DNA of 64,000 bases, taken from positions 62,001 through 126,000 of the forward strand of contig DUQG01000008.1 of NCBI GenBank assembly GCA_012837935.1. Reading direction: 5' to 3'. The translations under genes were made by a program, and so were the position numbers. The number at the start of each line of letters is the position of its first letter. The first letter of the stretch is position 1. This DNA is from Bacteroidales bacterium. GTDB lineage: Bacteria; Bacteroidota; Bacteroidia; Bacteroidales; Paludibacteraceae. This document shows, piece by piece, positions 1 to 7,220 of the stretch. The notes under the pieces were generated by a model that searched no databases, was not told the origin of the DNA, and saw only the letters and a program-made list of their open reading frames with translations.

Positions 1-1339
1 TAATAAAAGGACGTGCGTCATTTCCGTATTTCGGCATAATGCTAGCCACATCTTGCACACCATTCAATCCGAAAGAATATCCGGCACCAACCCACGCCAC
101 GTCGGTTTTAAGAACTTTCACACCCGCCACGCCCACTTCATTGATAATATCGCGTTGCAAAAGCGGTTCAATTCCTTCTTTCGGGTGCAGGTCGGACTGC
201 GTCCAAAGTCCGATTTCCACACCGTGCGAACGAGCATAATCGCCAAATTCTTTCAGGTTTTGGATGTTTCCTTCGAGCGTTTCGGTTTGCCCGTAACCCG
301 CACCATAACCGTCATTCGGCAATATCCATCCCAACGGCATATCGTGCATTCTGTAACGATCCACCACGGCACGAGCTGAGAACATATAGTTGTCCAATTC
401 ACCGTTCAAACTCTCTTTCACGCCGCCGTTGTCTTTTTGACTTTCTTTGTAGCGTTTCCCGTCTTCAAAGAGAATTCCCTTTTCATCTTCCACCCAATAA
501 TCGCGGTTGTAAGCATTCAAGTGCCCTTGATAAAAACCGAATTTCGGAATTAAAACAGGCTTTCCTGTCAGTTGATAGAAATCATTAAGTAGCGAAACAA
601 TGCCATCGCTAATCATAAAAAAGACATCCAAATAGTCGCTATCGTGTGTAAGCAGAACGGTGTTTTTCTCTTTTGCACCAAAGTCATAGATGCCTTTTTT
701 GAAAGTGTAAGCCATAAATCCATAACCGTTTGTTGACCAATAAAATGGGGTTGGTGATGCTACGCCGCCTTCAGTCCAGCTATTTTGATTTTCAATGGCA
801 ATGGCTTTGCCTTTGTGCGAAAAACGTCCGTTTTGTACACCACCACCGTAGAAATATTCATCGGGATTTTCTTTTAGACTGATTTTGTAGCTATTTTTCT
901 CAAAAGCAATCGGCACGACAGATTGAGCCACTATACGACCGCTCTTTTTATTTATCAAAGAGAATAAATTTGTCTCTTTTTCAAAAACAATTTGCGCCGC
1001 AGCAGTAGAAATGGTAATTTTTCCGTTCGCATCTTGCACATCAAGTTGGCTGACGGCTTTTCTCGGATTTTCAATCAAGATTTCTGCCGATGGTGTTGCT
1101 TGCGGTGAGCGCATTCCTTGTCCGGAATTGTCTTGAAACATTCGAAAAATATTCTCGCCGTAGAAATCGAGCAACATTTTTTGATTGTTTGAAAAACTAA
1201 GCTCCACCGTAGTTGCATTCAGTTTTTTAGCTTGTGTTATAGATGCCGTTTCGGGTGAGTTTTGACCGAAAACAGTCAACGGCATAAATAAGATAAAACA
1301 CGAAATTAACGTGATTAGAAATAGGTTTTTTGTTTTCAT
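1..1339 (-). CDS. GH31 alpha-glucosidase, 3' end cut off by the window edge
   Basis: Secreted glycoside hydrolase family 31 enzyme, expected to release glucose from alpha-linked oligosaccharides in the periplasm. About 446 codons are visible from the ATG at 1339; the frame is open to base 1. Residues 1-25 form a signal peptide ending near VFGQ, without a lipobox. An N-terminal beta-sandwich region follows, with EYFYGGGVQNGRFSHKG near residue 175. The (beta/alpha)8 barrel then shows IGLWTQSDLHP and VLKTDVAWVGAGYSFG; Asp413 in KTDVAW fits the GH31 nucleophile. The acid/base residue lies outside the window. The gene points away from the rest of the starch locus, 16 kb from its nearest member, but its function fits it. 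No operator-like palindrome or clear -7 element was found upstream. The family assignment is strong; the exact linkage specificity cannot be read. Confidence 0.9.
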   Translation of the reverse strand, partial: MKTKNLFLITLISCFILFMPLTVFGQNSPETASITQAKKLNATTVELSFSNNQKMLLDFYGENIFRMFQDNSGQGMRSPQATPSAEILIENPRKAVSQLDVQDANGKITISTAAAQIVFEKETNLFSLINKKSGRIVAQSVVPIAFEKNSYKISLKENPDEYFYGGGVQNGRFSHKGKAIAIENQNSWTEGGVASPTPFYWSTNGYGFMAYTFKKGIYDFGAKEKNTVLLTHDSDYLDVFFMISDGIVSLLNDFYQLTGKPVLIPKFGFYQGHLNAYNRDYWVEDEKGILFEDGKRYKESQKDNGGVKESLNGELDNYMFSARAVVDRYRMHDMPLGWILPNDGYGAGYGQTETLEGNIQNLKEFGDYARSHGVEIGLWTQSDLHPKEGIEPLLQRDIINEVGVAGVKVLKTDVAWVGAGYSFGLNGVQDVASIMPKYGNDARPFI

Positions 1340-1390
1340 TCTTTGTGAATTTTATTCTGTTTTATTTATATGATTATCCTATTATTTACC

Positions 1391-1468
1391 ATTAAGAAAT
1401 TAAGGTTTAGTTAAGGTTTTCATTAAGAATGTCTTAATGAATCTAAATGCCTTAATAATCTTAATGTT
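1391..1468 (+). repeat. 78-bp CTTAATG-rich repeat, copy 1
   Basis: This stretch matches the reverse complement of 62052-62132 over nearly its whole length, with substitutions and small indels. Shared blocks include TTTAGTTAAGG, TTCATTAAG, ATGTCTTAATG and AATCTTAATGTT. It contains short dyads of CATTAAG and CTTAATG. It directly abuts the 179-bp palindromic repeat that starts at 1469. It is non-coding. Confidence 0.7.
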
Positions 1469-1647
1469 GAACTCGTCTCGACTTTTAAAACATAGAGAAC
1501 AATAGTTAAATATATGAGCATTTTTTATTGTTTTCCGAGAACATAGTAAAAAAATCTTCGATTTTTTTCGCTATTGTTTCCGAAATTCCGAGAATATGCA
1601 CGTTTTTTTCTATGTTTGCTATTGTTTTGAAAAAGTCAAGATGACTT
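1469..1647 (+). repeat. 179-bp imperfect-palindrome interspersed repeat, copy A
   Basis: First of three near-identical copies (others 42364-42562 and 61025-61203). The ends are imperfect terminal inverted repeats: left AACTCGTCTCGACTT against the reverse complement of the right end, AAGTCATCTTGACTT, with 12 of 15 positions equal. The middle folds as AAAAAAATC-TTC-GATTTTTTT, flanked by further complementary blocks. Copy A lies in the 405-bp gap upstream of the GH31 gene, in the opposite orientation to that gene. There is no ORF and no obvious target duplication. It could be a MITE-like element or a structured extragenic repeat. Confidence 0.85.
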
Positions 1648-1744
1648 TGTTTTATATTTAACCCGCAACAATGAAAGTACTGCACAAGGCGAACTTATGC
1701 AGCATAAAACTATAGATTTTAAGTGGAAATACGAAAGTTAAAAA

Positions 1745-3235
1745 CTATTTTTTACCTTTCATCTGTTCGTATGTGGCATCCAACGCTTCTTCATCATCCG
1801 TAATTACCAAAATTTCATCGCCTACGCTGAGTTCGGTATTTCCGCGTGGAATAAAGAATTGGTCATCGCGACGAACCATCGCTATCAGTGTATTGTCCGG
1901 CACATTTAAGTCCATCAAGCGTGAGCCATTCGCCAAATATTCTTCTTTAATTGATATCTCACTCATATAGGATTTCATATCATCTGCAATTTCCACATCG
2001 AATTTAGTCAATTTCTTTTTCTCAGGAAGCGGGTCTGCCAATTTCAACCATTTTGCCATCGCAGTAACAGTTGTTCCTTGAACCAAAAGAGATAGAATGG
2101 TAATAAAGAATACAATATTAAAGATGGTTTTGGCGTGAATAATATTTGAAAGCCAAGGATAAGTGGCGAAAATAATCGGTACAGCACCACGTAAACCTAC
2201 CCATGAAACATAGTTTTTAGCACGTAAAGACATTTTTCTAAATGGCAACAAACAAGCCTGAACCGTAATAGGTCTTGAAACAAAAATCATAAACAGACCA
2301 ACAACAATTCCTACGCCTGCAATTGGAAGTAATTCTGAAGGATTTACAAGTAAACCGAGTGTTAAGAACATCAGGATTTGCACCAGCCAGGTCATCCCAT
2401 CAAAGAATTTTAGCGAACTGCGTTTGTGTACGAAGCGAGCATTTCCAATAAACAATCCGCCTAAATAAACTGCCAAATAACCATTTCCGCCAATAAATGT
2501 GGTAAAGCCGAACAAGAAAAACATCAAGGTGATTAGCAAAACCGAATACAACGCATCGTTATCCAAGTTGATTTTGTTGATAATACGAACAAATAGTTTT
2601 CCTAAGAAATAACCTGCCAATCCGCCTAACGCCAATTGTTTAACAAACATCCACACAGCAGCCCATGCATCAATATCAGGCGATTGTATAAGTTGAATCA
2701 AAACAATGGTAAGCATATACGCCATCGGGTCGTTACTTCCACTCTCAAATTCAAGAAGTGGTCGCAAATTTTCCCTTAACGACATATTTCTCGACCGCAA
2801 AATAGAGAATACCGACGCTGAGTCTGTGGACGACATTACACTTGCGAGCAACAACGACTCCAAAAGAGTGAACGTAACTGTATCAAAGAAGCTGTTGGTC
2901 AGCCAATAAATAAATAATCCCGTGAGTAAAGCTGTTAGCAACACACCGACCGTAGCCAATATAAGTCCTTGAACTGCAATCGGTTTAATTTCTTCCATAC
3001 GGGTATCCATACCGCCTGAAAACAGAATAATATTCAAAGCAACGACACCGATTGCTTGTGCCACTTTGGGTGAGTTAAACTCAATTCCCATGCCATCAGT
3101 GCCAAATAAAACACCAATCAGCAGGAACAACAATAAGGTAGGCACACCAAATCGATTTCCCATTTTTCCAACCAATAGACTGATAAAAACAAGAATAGAA
3201 AGTACTAAGAGAAGTAGTTCAATAGAGACATTCAT
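1745..3235 (-). CDS. CPA-family K+/Na+:H+ antiporter with C-terminal TrkA-C domain
   Basis: Inner-membrane monovalent cation/proton antiporter of the NhaP2/CvrA type (potassium/proton antiporter). The first ~385 residues are a run of hydrophobic segments with the family signatures RFGVPTLLLFLLIGVLFGTD and MSSTDSASVFSILRSR. The last ~75 residues form a TrkA-C (RCK-C) regulatory domain (LNVPDNTLIAMVRRDDQFFIPRG). I start it at the ATG at 3235. An in-frame TTG 30 bases further upstream would place the promoter element TATCTTTG inside the coding region, and family members begin near MNVSIELLL. The length (496 residues) is normal. It is a single gene; the next gene is divergent. The exact ion cannot be read from the sequence. 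Confidence 0.88.
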   Translation of the reverse strand: MNVSIELLLLVLSILVFISLLVGKMGNRFGVPTLLLFLLIGVLFGTDGMGIEFNSPKVAQAIGVVALNIILFSGGMDTRMEEIKPIAVQGLILATVGVLLTALLTGLFIYWLTNSFFDTVTFTLLESLLLASVMSSTDSASVFSILRSRNMSLRENLRPLLEFESGSNDPMAYMLTIVLIQLIQSPDIDAWAAVWMFVKQLALGGLAGYFLGKLFVRIINKINLDNDALYSVLLITLMFFLFGFTTFIGGNGYLAVYLGGLFIGNARFVHKRSSLKFFDGMTWLVQILMFLTLGLLVNPSELLPIAGVGIVVGLFMIFVSRPITVQACLLPFRKMSLRAKNYVSWVGLRGAVPIIFATYPWLSNIIHAKTIFNIVFFITILSLLVQGTTVTAMAKWLKLADPLPEKKKLTKFDVEIADDMKSYMSEISIKEEYLANGSRLMDLNVPDNTLIAMVRRDDQFFIPRGNTELSVGDEILVITDDEEALDATYEQMKGKK

Positions 3236-3262
3236 AATCCAACTTTTTAAAAAATACTTTTG

Positions 3263-3270
3263 CAAAGATA
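3263..3270 (-). promoter_or_regulatory. -7 promoter element TATCTTTG for the antiporter gene
   Basis: Read on the minus strand this is TATCTTTGCA, a match to the Bacteroidota -7 consensus TAnnTTTG, 27 bases upstream of the ATG at 3235. It implies a short leader and rules out the upstream TTG start. Confidence 0.65.
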
Positions 3271-3493
3271 GTGTTTTTGTGAAATAAACATTAAATGTTA
3301 GATATATTTATCGTTTTATTTTTATTCCATTATCAAACATCCATCATAAGGAAAGGCTGATTAAAATATTTGAAAAATATAGTATTTCTGAATATTTTTA
3401 AAAATCTCTTGTGCCTATAAAGGATTTTTTGTTCTTTTGCACCTTGAAATAAAAAGAAAAATTCTTCAAAAAACAAACAACAAAATATAAATT

Positions 3494-4456
3494 ATGAAAT
3501 TAATAAAAAAAGTAGGATTACTAATTTTATTAACTGTAGTATTTGCATCATGCAGAACTTCATACAGAGGCTTGACCACCAACGAAAATCATCATCAAAC
3601 ACAAGTGGTGTTGAGTGAAAATAACTATCGAATAGTAAAATATGTGGAAGGCGATGCTTCGGCACGTTATGTGTTTTCTTTCGGTGGAAATGGCAGTGAG
3701 CGTGGACTGTTGGCTCGTGCCAGAGAAAACATGCTTCGCAATGCCGGACTTATCGGCACATCCAGAGCTGTGATAAATGAAACGGTTGAAAGACGAGTAA
3801 AAGACGGCTTTTTTACTACCGAAGTGCGATATATTGTTTCGGCGTATGTGATAGAGTTTTTTAATCCGGAAACTGATACGCCACCTGAACCGGAAGAAAG
3901 TACTTATGCAGAATATATTGAAGAACCACGCACTCCAACTGTTGTTACACAGGGTGTTACGGCAGGTGTAACTTTACAAGCGGACGAAGATGATGGTTAT
4001 GGACAAATATCGATTCACAAACCGGGCTTTCATCTTGGCTATAAATTAGAGTTTAATAAACCTGATATTAAGTATTTATATTGGGGAACACAGTTAAATT
4101 TTGCGTACCTAAACGAAAAATATTATAATAGCAATATTCTGCGTGGTAGCGAACATACTCTTGTTGTTGAAATTCCATTTTTGGTTGGTGTAAAAATTCC
4201 TATTACTGAAAACTTTAAATGGTATATTAACGGTGGACCGAGCATTGGCTTGTTTGTAAATGACTACACAAGTTATTCTGCTGAATATCCGCAGGGGAGA
4301 ATGAATAATGGATTAGACACAGAACCATCCGTAGGTGCTGAGTTATACAGCGGTTTTCAGTTAGGAAAACATTGGCAACTAAACGCCGGACATCGTTGGC
4401 ATATCGGTTTGTATGAATATGACTACTCAAAAATATCATTATCCTATTTGTTTTAA
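3494..4456 (+). CDS. Lipoprotein with DUF6567-like N-terminus joined to an outer-membrane beta-barrel
   Basis: 320 residues. The N-terminus is a lipoprotein signal peptide with cysteine in LTVVFASC, so lipidation at Cys20 is expected. Residues about 25-135 resemble the small DUF6567-type lipoprotein domain (NYRIVKYVEGDASARYVFSFGG, then VRYIVSAYVIEFF). An acidic, proline-rich linker (about 136-155) follows. Residues about 170-320 alternate hydrophobic and polar residues in strands and end in KISLSYLF, as expected for an eight-stranded outer-membrane barrel. A lipidated N-terminus ahead of a barrel is unusual. Function unknown. It stands alone, with 153 bp to the next lipoprotein gene on the same strand. 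The lipobox and barrel are clear; the DUF6567 resemblance is from memory of the family. Confidence 0.7.
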   Translation: MKLIKKVGLLILLTVVFASCRTSYRGLTTNENHHQTQVVLSENNYRIVKYVEGDASARYVFSFGGNGSERGLLARARENMLRNAGLIGTSRAVINETVERRVKDGFFTTEVRYIVSAYVIEFFNPETDTPPEPEESTYAEYIEEPRTPTVVTQGVTAGVTLQADEDDGYGQISIHKPGFHLGYKLEFNKPDIKYLYWGTQLNFAYLNEKYYNSNILRGSEHTLVVEIPFLVGVKIPITENFKWYINGGPSIGLFVNDYTSYSAEYPQGRMNNGLDTEPSVGAELYSGFQLGKHWQLNAGHRWHIGLYEYDYSKISLSYLF

Positions 4457-4609
4457 TTGAATGATATTCTACATTAAGAACTCAATCAAAAAACCAATCT
4501 GTTTATTTTTAGTCGAATGCGTTAAACTACGATAATACATAAAAACAAGTTAAGGTATATTTAGAAATTAAGTATTTACTTTCAGATTCACAATAAATTA
4601 AATTTCAAA

Positions 4610-5116
4610 ATGAGACACTATTCAAAAAACACAAAAATGCTTGCTGTTTTGTTAGCAGGCTCGGTATTATTGGCAAGCTGTGCCAGTACTACCATGATTC
4701 AATCCGTACCTAGCGGTGCAAAAGTTTATATTGACGGACAGCCTGTTGGAACTACGCCTTACCGTCACACCGACACAAAAATTGTAGGAAGTGGTACGAG
4801 TGTGAGATTGGAAAAAGAAGGCTATGAGACTCTCAACACAGGATTTTCACGCGATGAGCAAGCCGATGTTGGCGCAATTATCGGTGGGTTATTTGTTTTG
4901 GTTCCGTTTCTTTGGACTATGAAGTACAATCCTACGCACACTTATGAGTTAACACCTACTTTAGGACCTGTGCAGCAAAATGCTGCCAAAGCTCCTGCAA
5001 CTGAAAACATTAATTCAAAAGAGTACCGACTTCAACAGCTCAAAACGCTATTTGAGAAAGAGTTGATTACCAAAGAAGAGTATGATGCTCAGCGTAAGAA
5101 AATTTTAGATGAGTAA
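4610..5116 (+). CDS. PEGA-domain lipoprotein with C-terminal SHOCT motif
   Basis: 168 residues. Signal peptide with lipobox LLASC (Cys24), so an envelope lipoprotein. Residues about 28-72 form a PEGA domain (IQSVPSGAKVYIDGQPVGTTPY), a small beta domain common in surface proteins. A hydrophobic stretch GAIIGGLFVLVPFLW follows. The last ~30 residues (YRLQQLKTLFEKELITKEEY and on to KKILDE) match the SHOCT motif, a short helical segment often found at C-termini and thought to aid oligomerisation. Ordinary for Bacteroidota. Cellular role unknown. Confidence 0.8.
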   Translation: MRHYSKNTKMLAVLLAGSVLLASCASTTMIQSVPSGAKVYIDGQPVGTTPYRHTDTKIVGSGTSVRLEKEGYETLNTGFSRDEQADVGAIIGGLFVLVPFLWTMKYNPTHTYELTPTLGPVQQNAAKAPATENINSKEYRLQQLKTLFEKELITKEEYDAQRKKILDE

Positions 5117-5154
5117 GTTATTGAGGACAGATTTACAAAACCCATAAAACAAAG

Positions 5155-5192
5155 TCGCAGTTACCGTCAAAAAGTAACTGCGATTTGTTTTT
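5155..5192. terminator. Bidirectional rho-independent terminator
   Basis: A perfect 10-bp stem TCGCAGTTAC / GTAACTGCGA (5155-5164, 5174-5183) with a 9-base loop is followed by TTTGTTTTTT. It lies between the convergent PEGA lipoprotein and OsmC-family genes. Confidence 0.85.
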
Positions 5193-5611
5193 TAACTTTC
5201 TATTAGTCTAATTTCGGAAGTGATTTCGATGGCTTTCTTATAAAGTGCTAATACGCCACAATAGGTTTCCTCAGACATTTTTACGGCTTTTTCTACTTTT
5301 GCCAAAGGAAGGTTTTTCCCTGTGATTTCATACACTACGTGCATCTTTTCGTAATATTTCGGGTGCTCTTCCGTCATATCGGCTTCCACACTTACATTGC
5401 ATGCTTCCACATTTACACGCATTTTTTTAAGAATACTTACTACATCCATTCCGGTGCAACCTGCCAAAGCCACAAGCATAAGTTTCTTAGGACTTGGTCC
5501 TGTGTTTTCGCCTCCGGAAGCTTCCGGACCATCAAGTATTAACTTATGATCATCCACTTGTGCTTCGAACTTTAAGTTTCCTTTCCATTCCGTTTTTATT
5601 GTATGTTTCAT
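5192..5611 (-). CDS. OsmC/Ohr-family protein
   Basis: 139 residues, the usual length of small OsmC-fold proteins. These are dimeric thiol-dependent peroxidases or related proteins. Conserved cysteines sit at 52 (LVALAGCTGMDVV) and 118 (SEETYCGVLALY), the positions expected for the reactive pair. The N-terminal motif EASGGENTGPSPKKLMLVAL is typical of the YhfA-like branch, so hydroperoxide reduction is plausible but unproven. Cytoplasmic: no signal peptide. It is a single gene ending at a shared bidirectional terminator. Confidence 0.87.
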   Translation of the reverse strand: MKHTIKTEWKGNLKFEAQVDDHKLILDGPEASGGENTGPSPKKLMLVALAGCTGMDVVSILKKMRVNVEACNVSVEADMTEEHPKYYEKMHVVYEITGKNLPLAKVEKAVKMSEETYCGVLALYKKAIEITSEIRLIES

Positions 5612-5856
5612 TACTATAATTATTTTAAGTTTATTAAATATCTAGTTCTTATAGCTTCAAACGTTTTTGAGGCGACAAATGTTTTCCAAAAAAAATAAAA
5701 TATTTTTGAGTGAATAATTGAGTAAATTAACATACTAATCGACAATAAAACTACAAAAACATCAAGAAATGATTTGCATACTATCTAATTGTAAGTTATG
5801 AGAAAATTTCTACTTTCAGCTAATAGTGAGATACTTGCCAACTTAAAATAAATTCA

Positions 5857-5864
5857 TAAATTTG
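5857..5864 (+). promoter_or_regulatory. -7 promoter element TAAATTTG upstream of the phosphate butyryltransferase gene
   Basis: TAAATTTGCA matches TAnnTTTG. A TTG at 5835-5837 stands 19 bases upstream as a possible -33 element. The start codon follows at 5892, giving a leader of roughly 20 bases. Confidence 0.6.
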
Positions 5865-5891
5865 CATTAGCAACTATTATTCAAAGTTCGT

Positions 5892-6803
5892 ATGGAAGCC
5901 ATTTCATCTTTTAAGGATTTGACCGCTCATCTTGTGGATGCCAAACAGCGTAAACGTATAGCTGTAGCTAATGCTGTGGACTCGCATACGTTGGAAGCTG
6001 TACTGATGGCTGTGGATGAAGGTATCGTGGAAGCCTACTTAATTGGCGACGTGGCGGAAATTGAGGCGTTTGATTTATACGAGAAACCGGAAATTCTGGA
6101 ATATGTGCATGTAATTGACTGCCCGGAAGTGCAAGAAGCCACGCTTGAAGCAGTAAGAATGGTAAAACAAGGCGAAGCGGATATTTTAATGAAAGGTTTG
6201 GTCAATACGGATGTGATTTTGCGAGCTATTTTGGATAAAGAAAAAGGACTGCTTCCACCCGGAAATGTCTTGACCTACAATGCGGCTCTCGAAATTCCAA
6301 ACTACCATAAGCTGCTGTTTTTTTCTGACCCTGCTGTAATTCCTTATCCAAATATAGACCAGCGAAAGGCGATGATAAAATACGCTATCAACACTTGCTA
6401 CAAATTTGGTATAAAACAGCCGAAAATAGCTCTGATACATGCCACCGAAAAAGCTAATCCGAAAATCATGTTTATGCAGGATTATTTGGATATACTACAA
6501 TCGTGGCGATCCGGTGAGTTTGGCGATGTGATTTTGGATGGTCCGCTGGATATTTTCCTCGCTTTGGATACGGAACGTGGCAGTATCAAACATGTTCCTA
6601 CGCCGGTTTTAGGCGACTCGGATGTGCTGATTTTTCCGGATTTTTCTAGTGCCAATGCTTTCTATAAAGGTTTAGCACTCTTTGCGGGTGCAGAAATGGG
6701 TGGAATTTTACAAGGTACAGAAAAACCTTGTGTACTTACTTCAAGAAGCGACAGCACCACTTCAAAATTTTGTAGTATCGCTATCGCTTGTATTTTAGCT
6801 TAG
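5892..6803 (+). CDS. ptb: Phosphate butyryltransferase / phosphate acetyl-butyryl transferase family
   Basis: 303 residues, the normal length for Ptb. The enzyme swaps the CoA of butyryl-CoA (or a branched acyl-CoA) for phosphate, or the reverse. Visible family features are a nucleotide-like first half (AVDEGIVEAYLIGDVAEIEAF), ADILMKGLVNTDVILRAILD near residue 97, and GDSDVLIFPDFSSANAFYKG near 241. In Bacteroidales ptb is usually followed by a butyrate kinase gene. Here the next gene, 33 bp on, encodes a DUF3467 protein and no kinase gene is in the window. Cytoplasmic. The substrate could be butyryl- or branched-chain acyl-CoA. Confidence 0.85.
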   Translation: MEAISSFKDLTAHLVDAKQRKRIAVANAVDSHTLEAVLMAVDEGIVEAYLIGDVAEIEAFDLYEKPEILEYVHVIDCPEVQEATLEAVRMVKQGEADILMKGLVNTDVILRAILDKEKGLLPPGNVLTYNAALEIPNYHKLLFFSDPAVIPYPNIDQRKAMIKYAINTCYKFGIKQPKIALIHATEKANPKIMFMQDYLDILQSWRSGEFGDVILDGPLDIFLALDTERGSIKHVPTPVLGDSDVLIFPDFSSANAFYKGLALFAGAEMGGILQGTEKPCVLTSRSDSTTSKFCSIAIACILA

Positions 6804-6836
6804 AAAATAATAATTAATCAATAAAAAACCACAACA

Positions 6837-7148
6837 ATGGAAAATAAACAAAACGAAAACCAACTGAATATTGAGTTGTCGGCAGAAGTAGCCGAAGGTA
6901 TTTATTCCAACTTAGCGATTATTTCACACTCTTCCTCTGAGTTTGTATTGGACTTTGTGCGTATTATGCCCGGAACTCCAAAAGCAAATGTGAAATCTCG
7001 GATTATTCTAACGCCGGAACACGCTAAACGTCTGCTGTTTGCGCTTCAAGACAATATAGCGAAATTTGAACAACAGTTTGGAAAAGTAAAAACTCCGGAA
7101 AACCCTATGATGCCACCTATGCCAATGGGATTTGGCGGTGAAGCGTAG
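6837..7148 (+). CDS. DUF3467 family protein
   Basis: 103 residues, cytoplasmic. It matches the small DUF3467 family: ELSAEVAEGIYSNLAIISHS, then FVLDFVRIMPGTPKANVKSR and ILTPEHAKRLLFALQDNIAK. The C-terminus is methionine/proline-rich (MMPPMPMGFGG). Molecular role unknown. It starts 33 bp after ptb with no terminator between, so the two are probably co-transcribed. It ends at a strong bidirectional terminator. Confidence 0.82.
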   Translation: MENKQNENQLNIELSAEVAEGIYSNLAIISHSSSEFVLDFVRIMPGTPKANVKSRIILTPEHAKRLLFALQDNIAKFEQQFGKVKTPENPMMPPMPMGFGGEA

Positions 7149-7172
7149 AGTTTATACGCAATTGAAAGAGAT

Positions 7173-7210
7173 AAAAAAAGCGGGAAGTTGATTTCAACTT
7201 CCCGCTTTTA
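7173..7210. terminator. Bidirectional rho-independent terminator
   Basis: A 12-bp perfect stem AGCGGGAAGTTG / CAACTTCCCGCT (7179-7190, 7195-7206) has an A run on the left and TTTTA on the right. It serves the convergent DUF3467 and beta-barrel genes. Confidence 0.88.
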
Positions 7211-7220
7211 GTTTATTAAA

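Noticed and set aside
53..379. 108-residue plus-strand reading frame near the left edge
   Set aside because: It lies antisense to the GH31 gene, whose frame shows clear catalytic motifs.
5656..5669. TTCAAACGTTTTTG, a possible fourth operator
   Set aside because: Only 10 of 14 matches and no -7 box 61 bases away on either side; the neighbouring genes are unrelated to starch.
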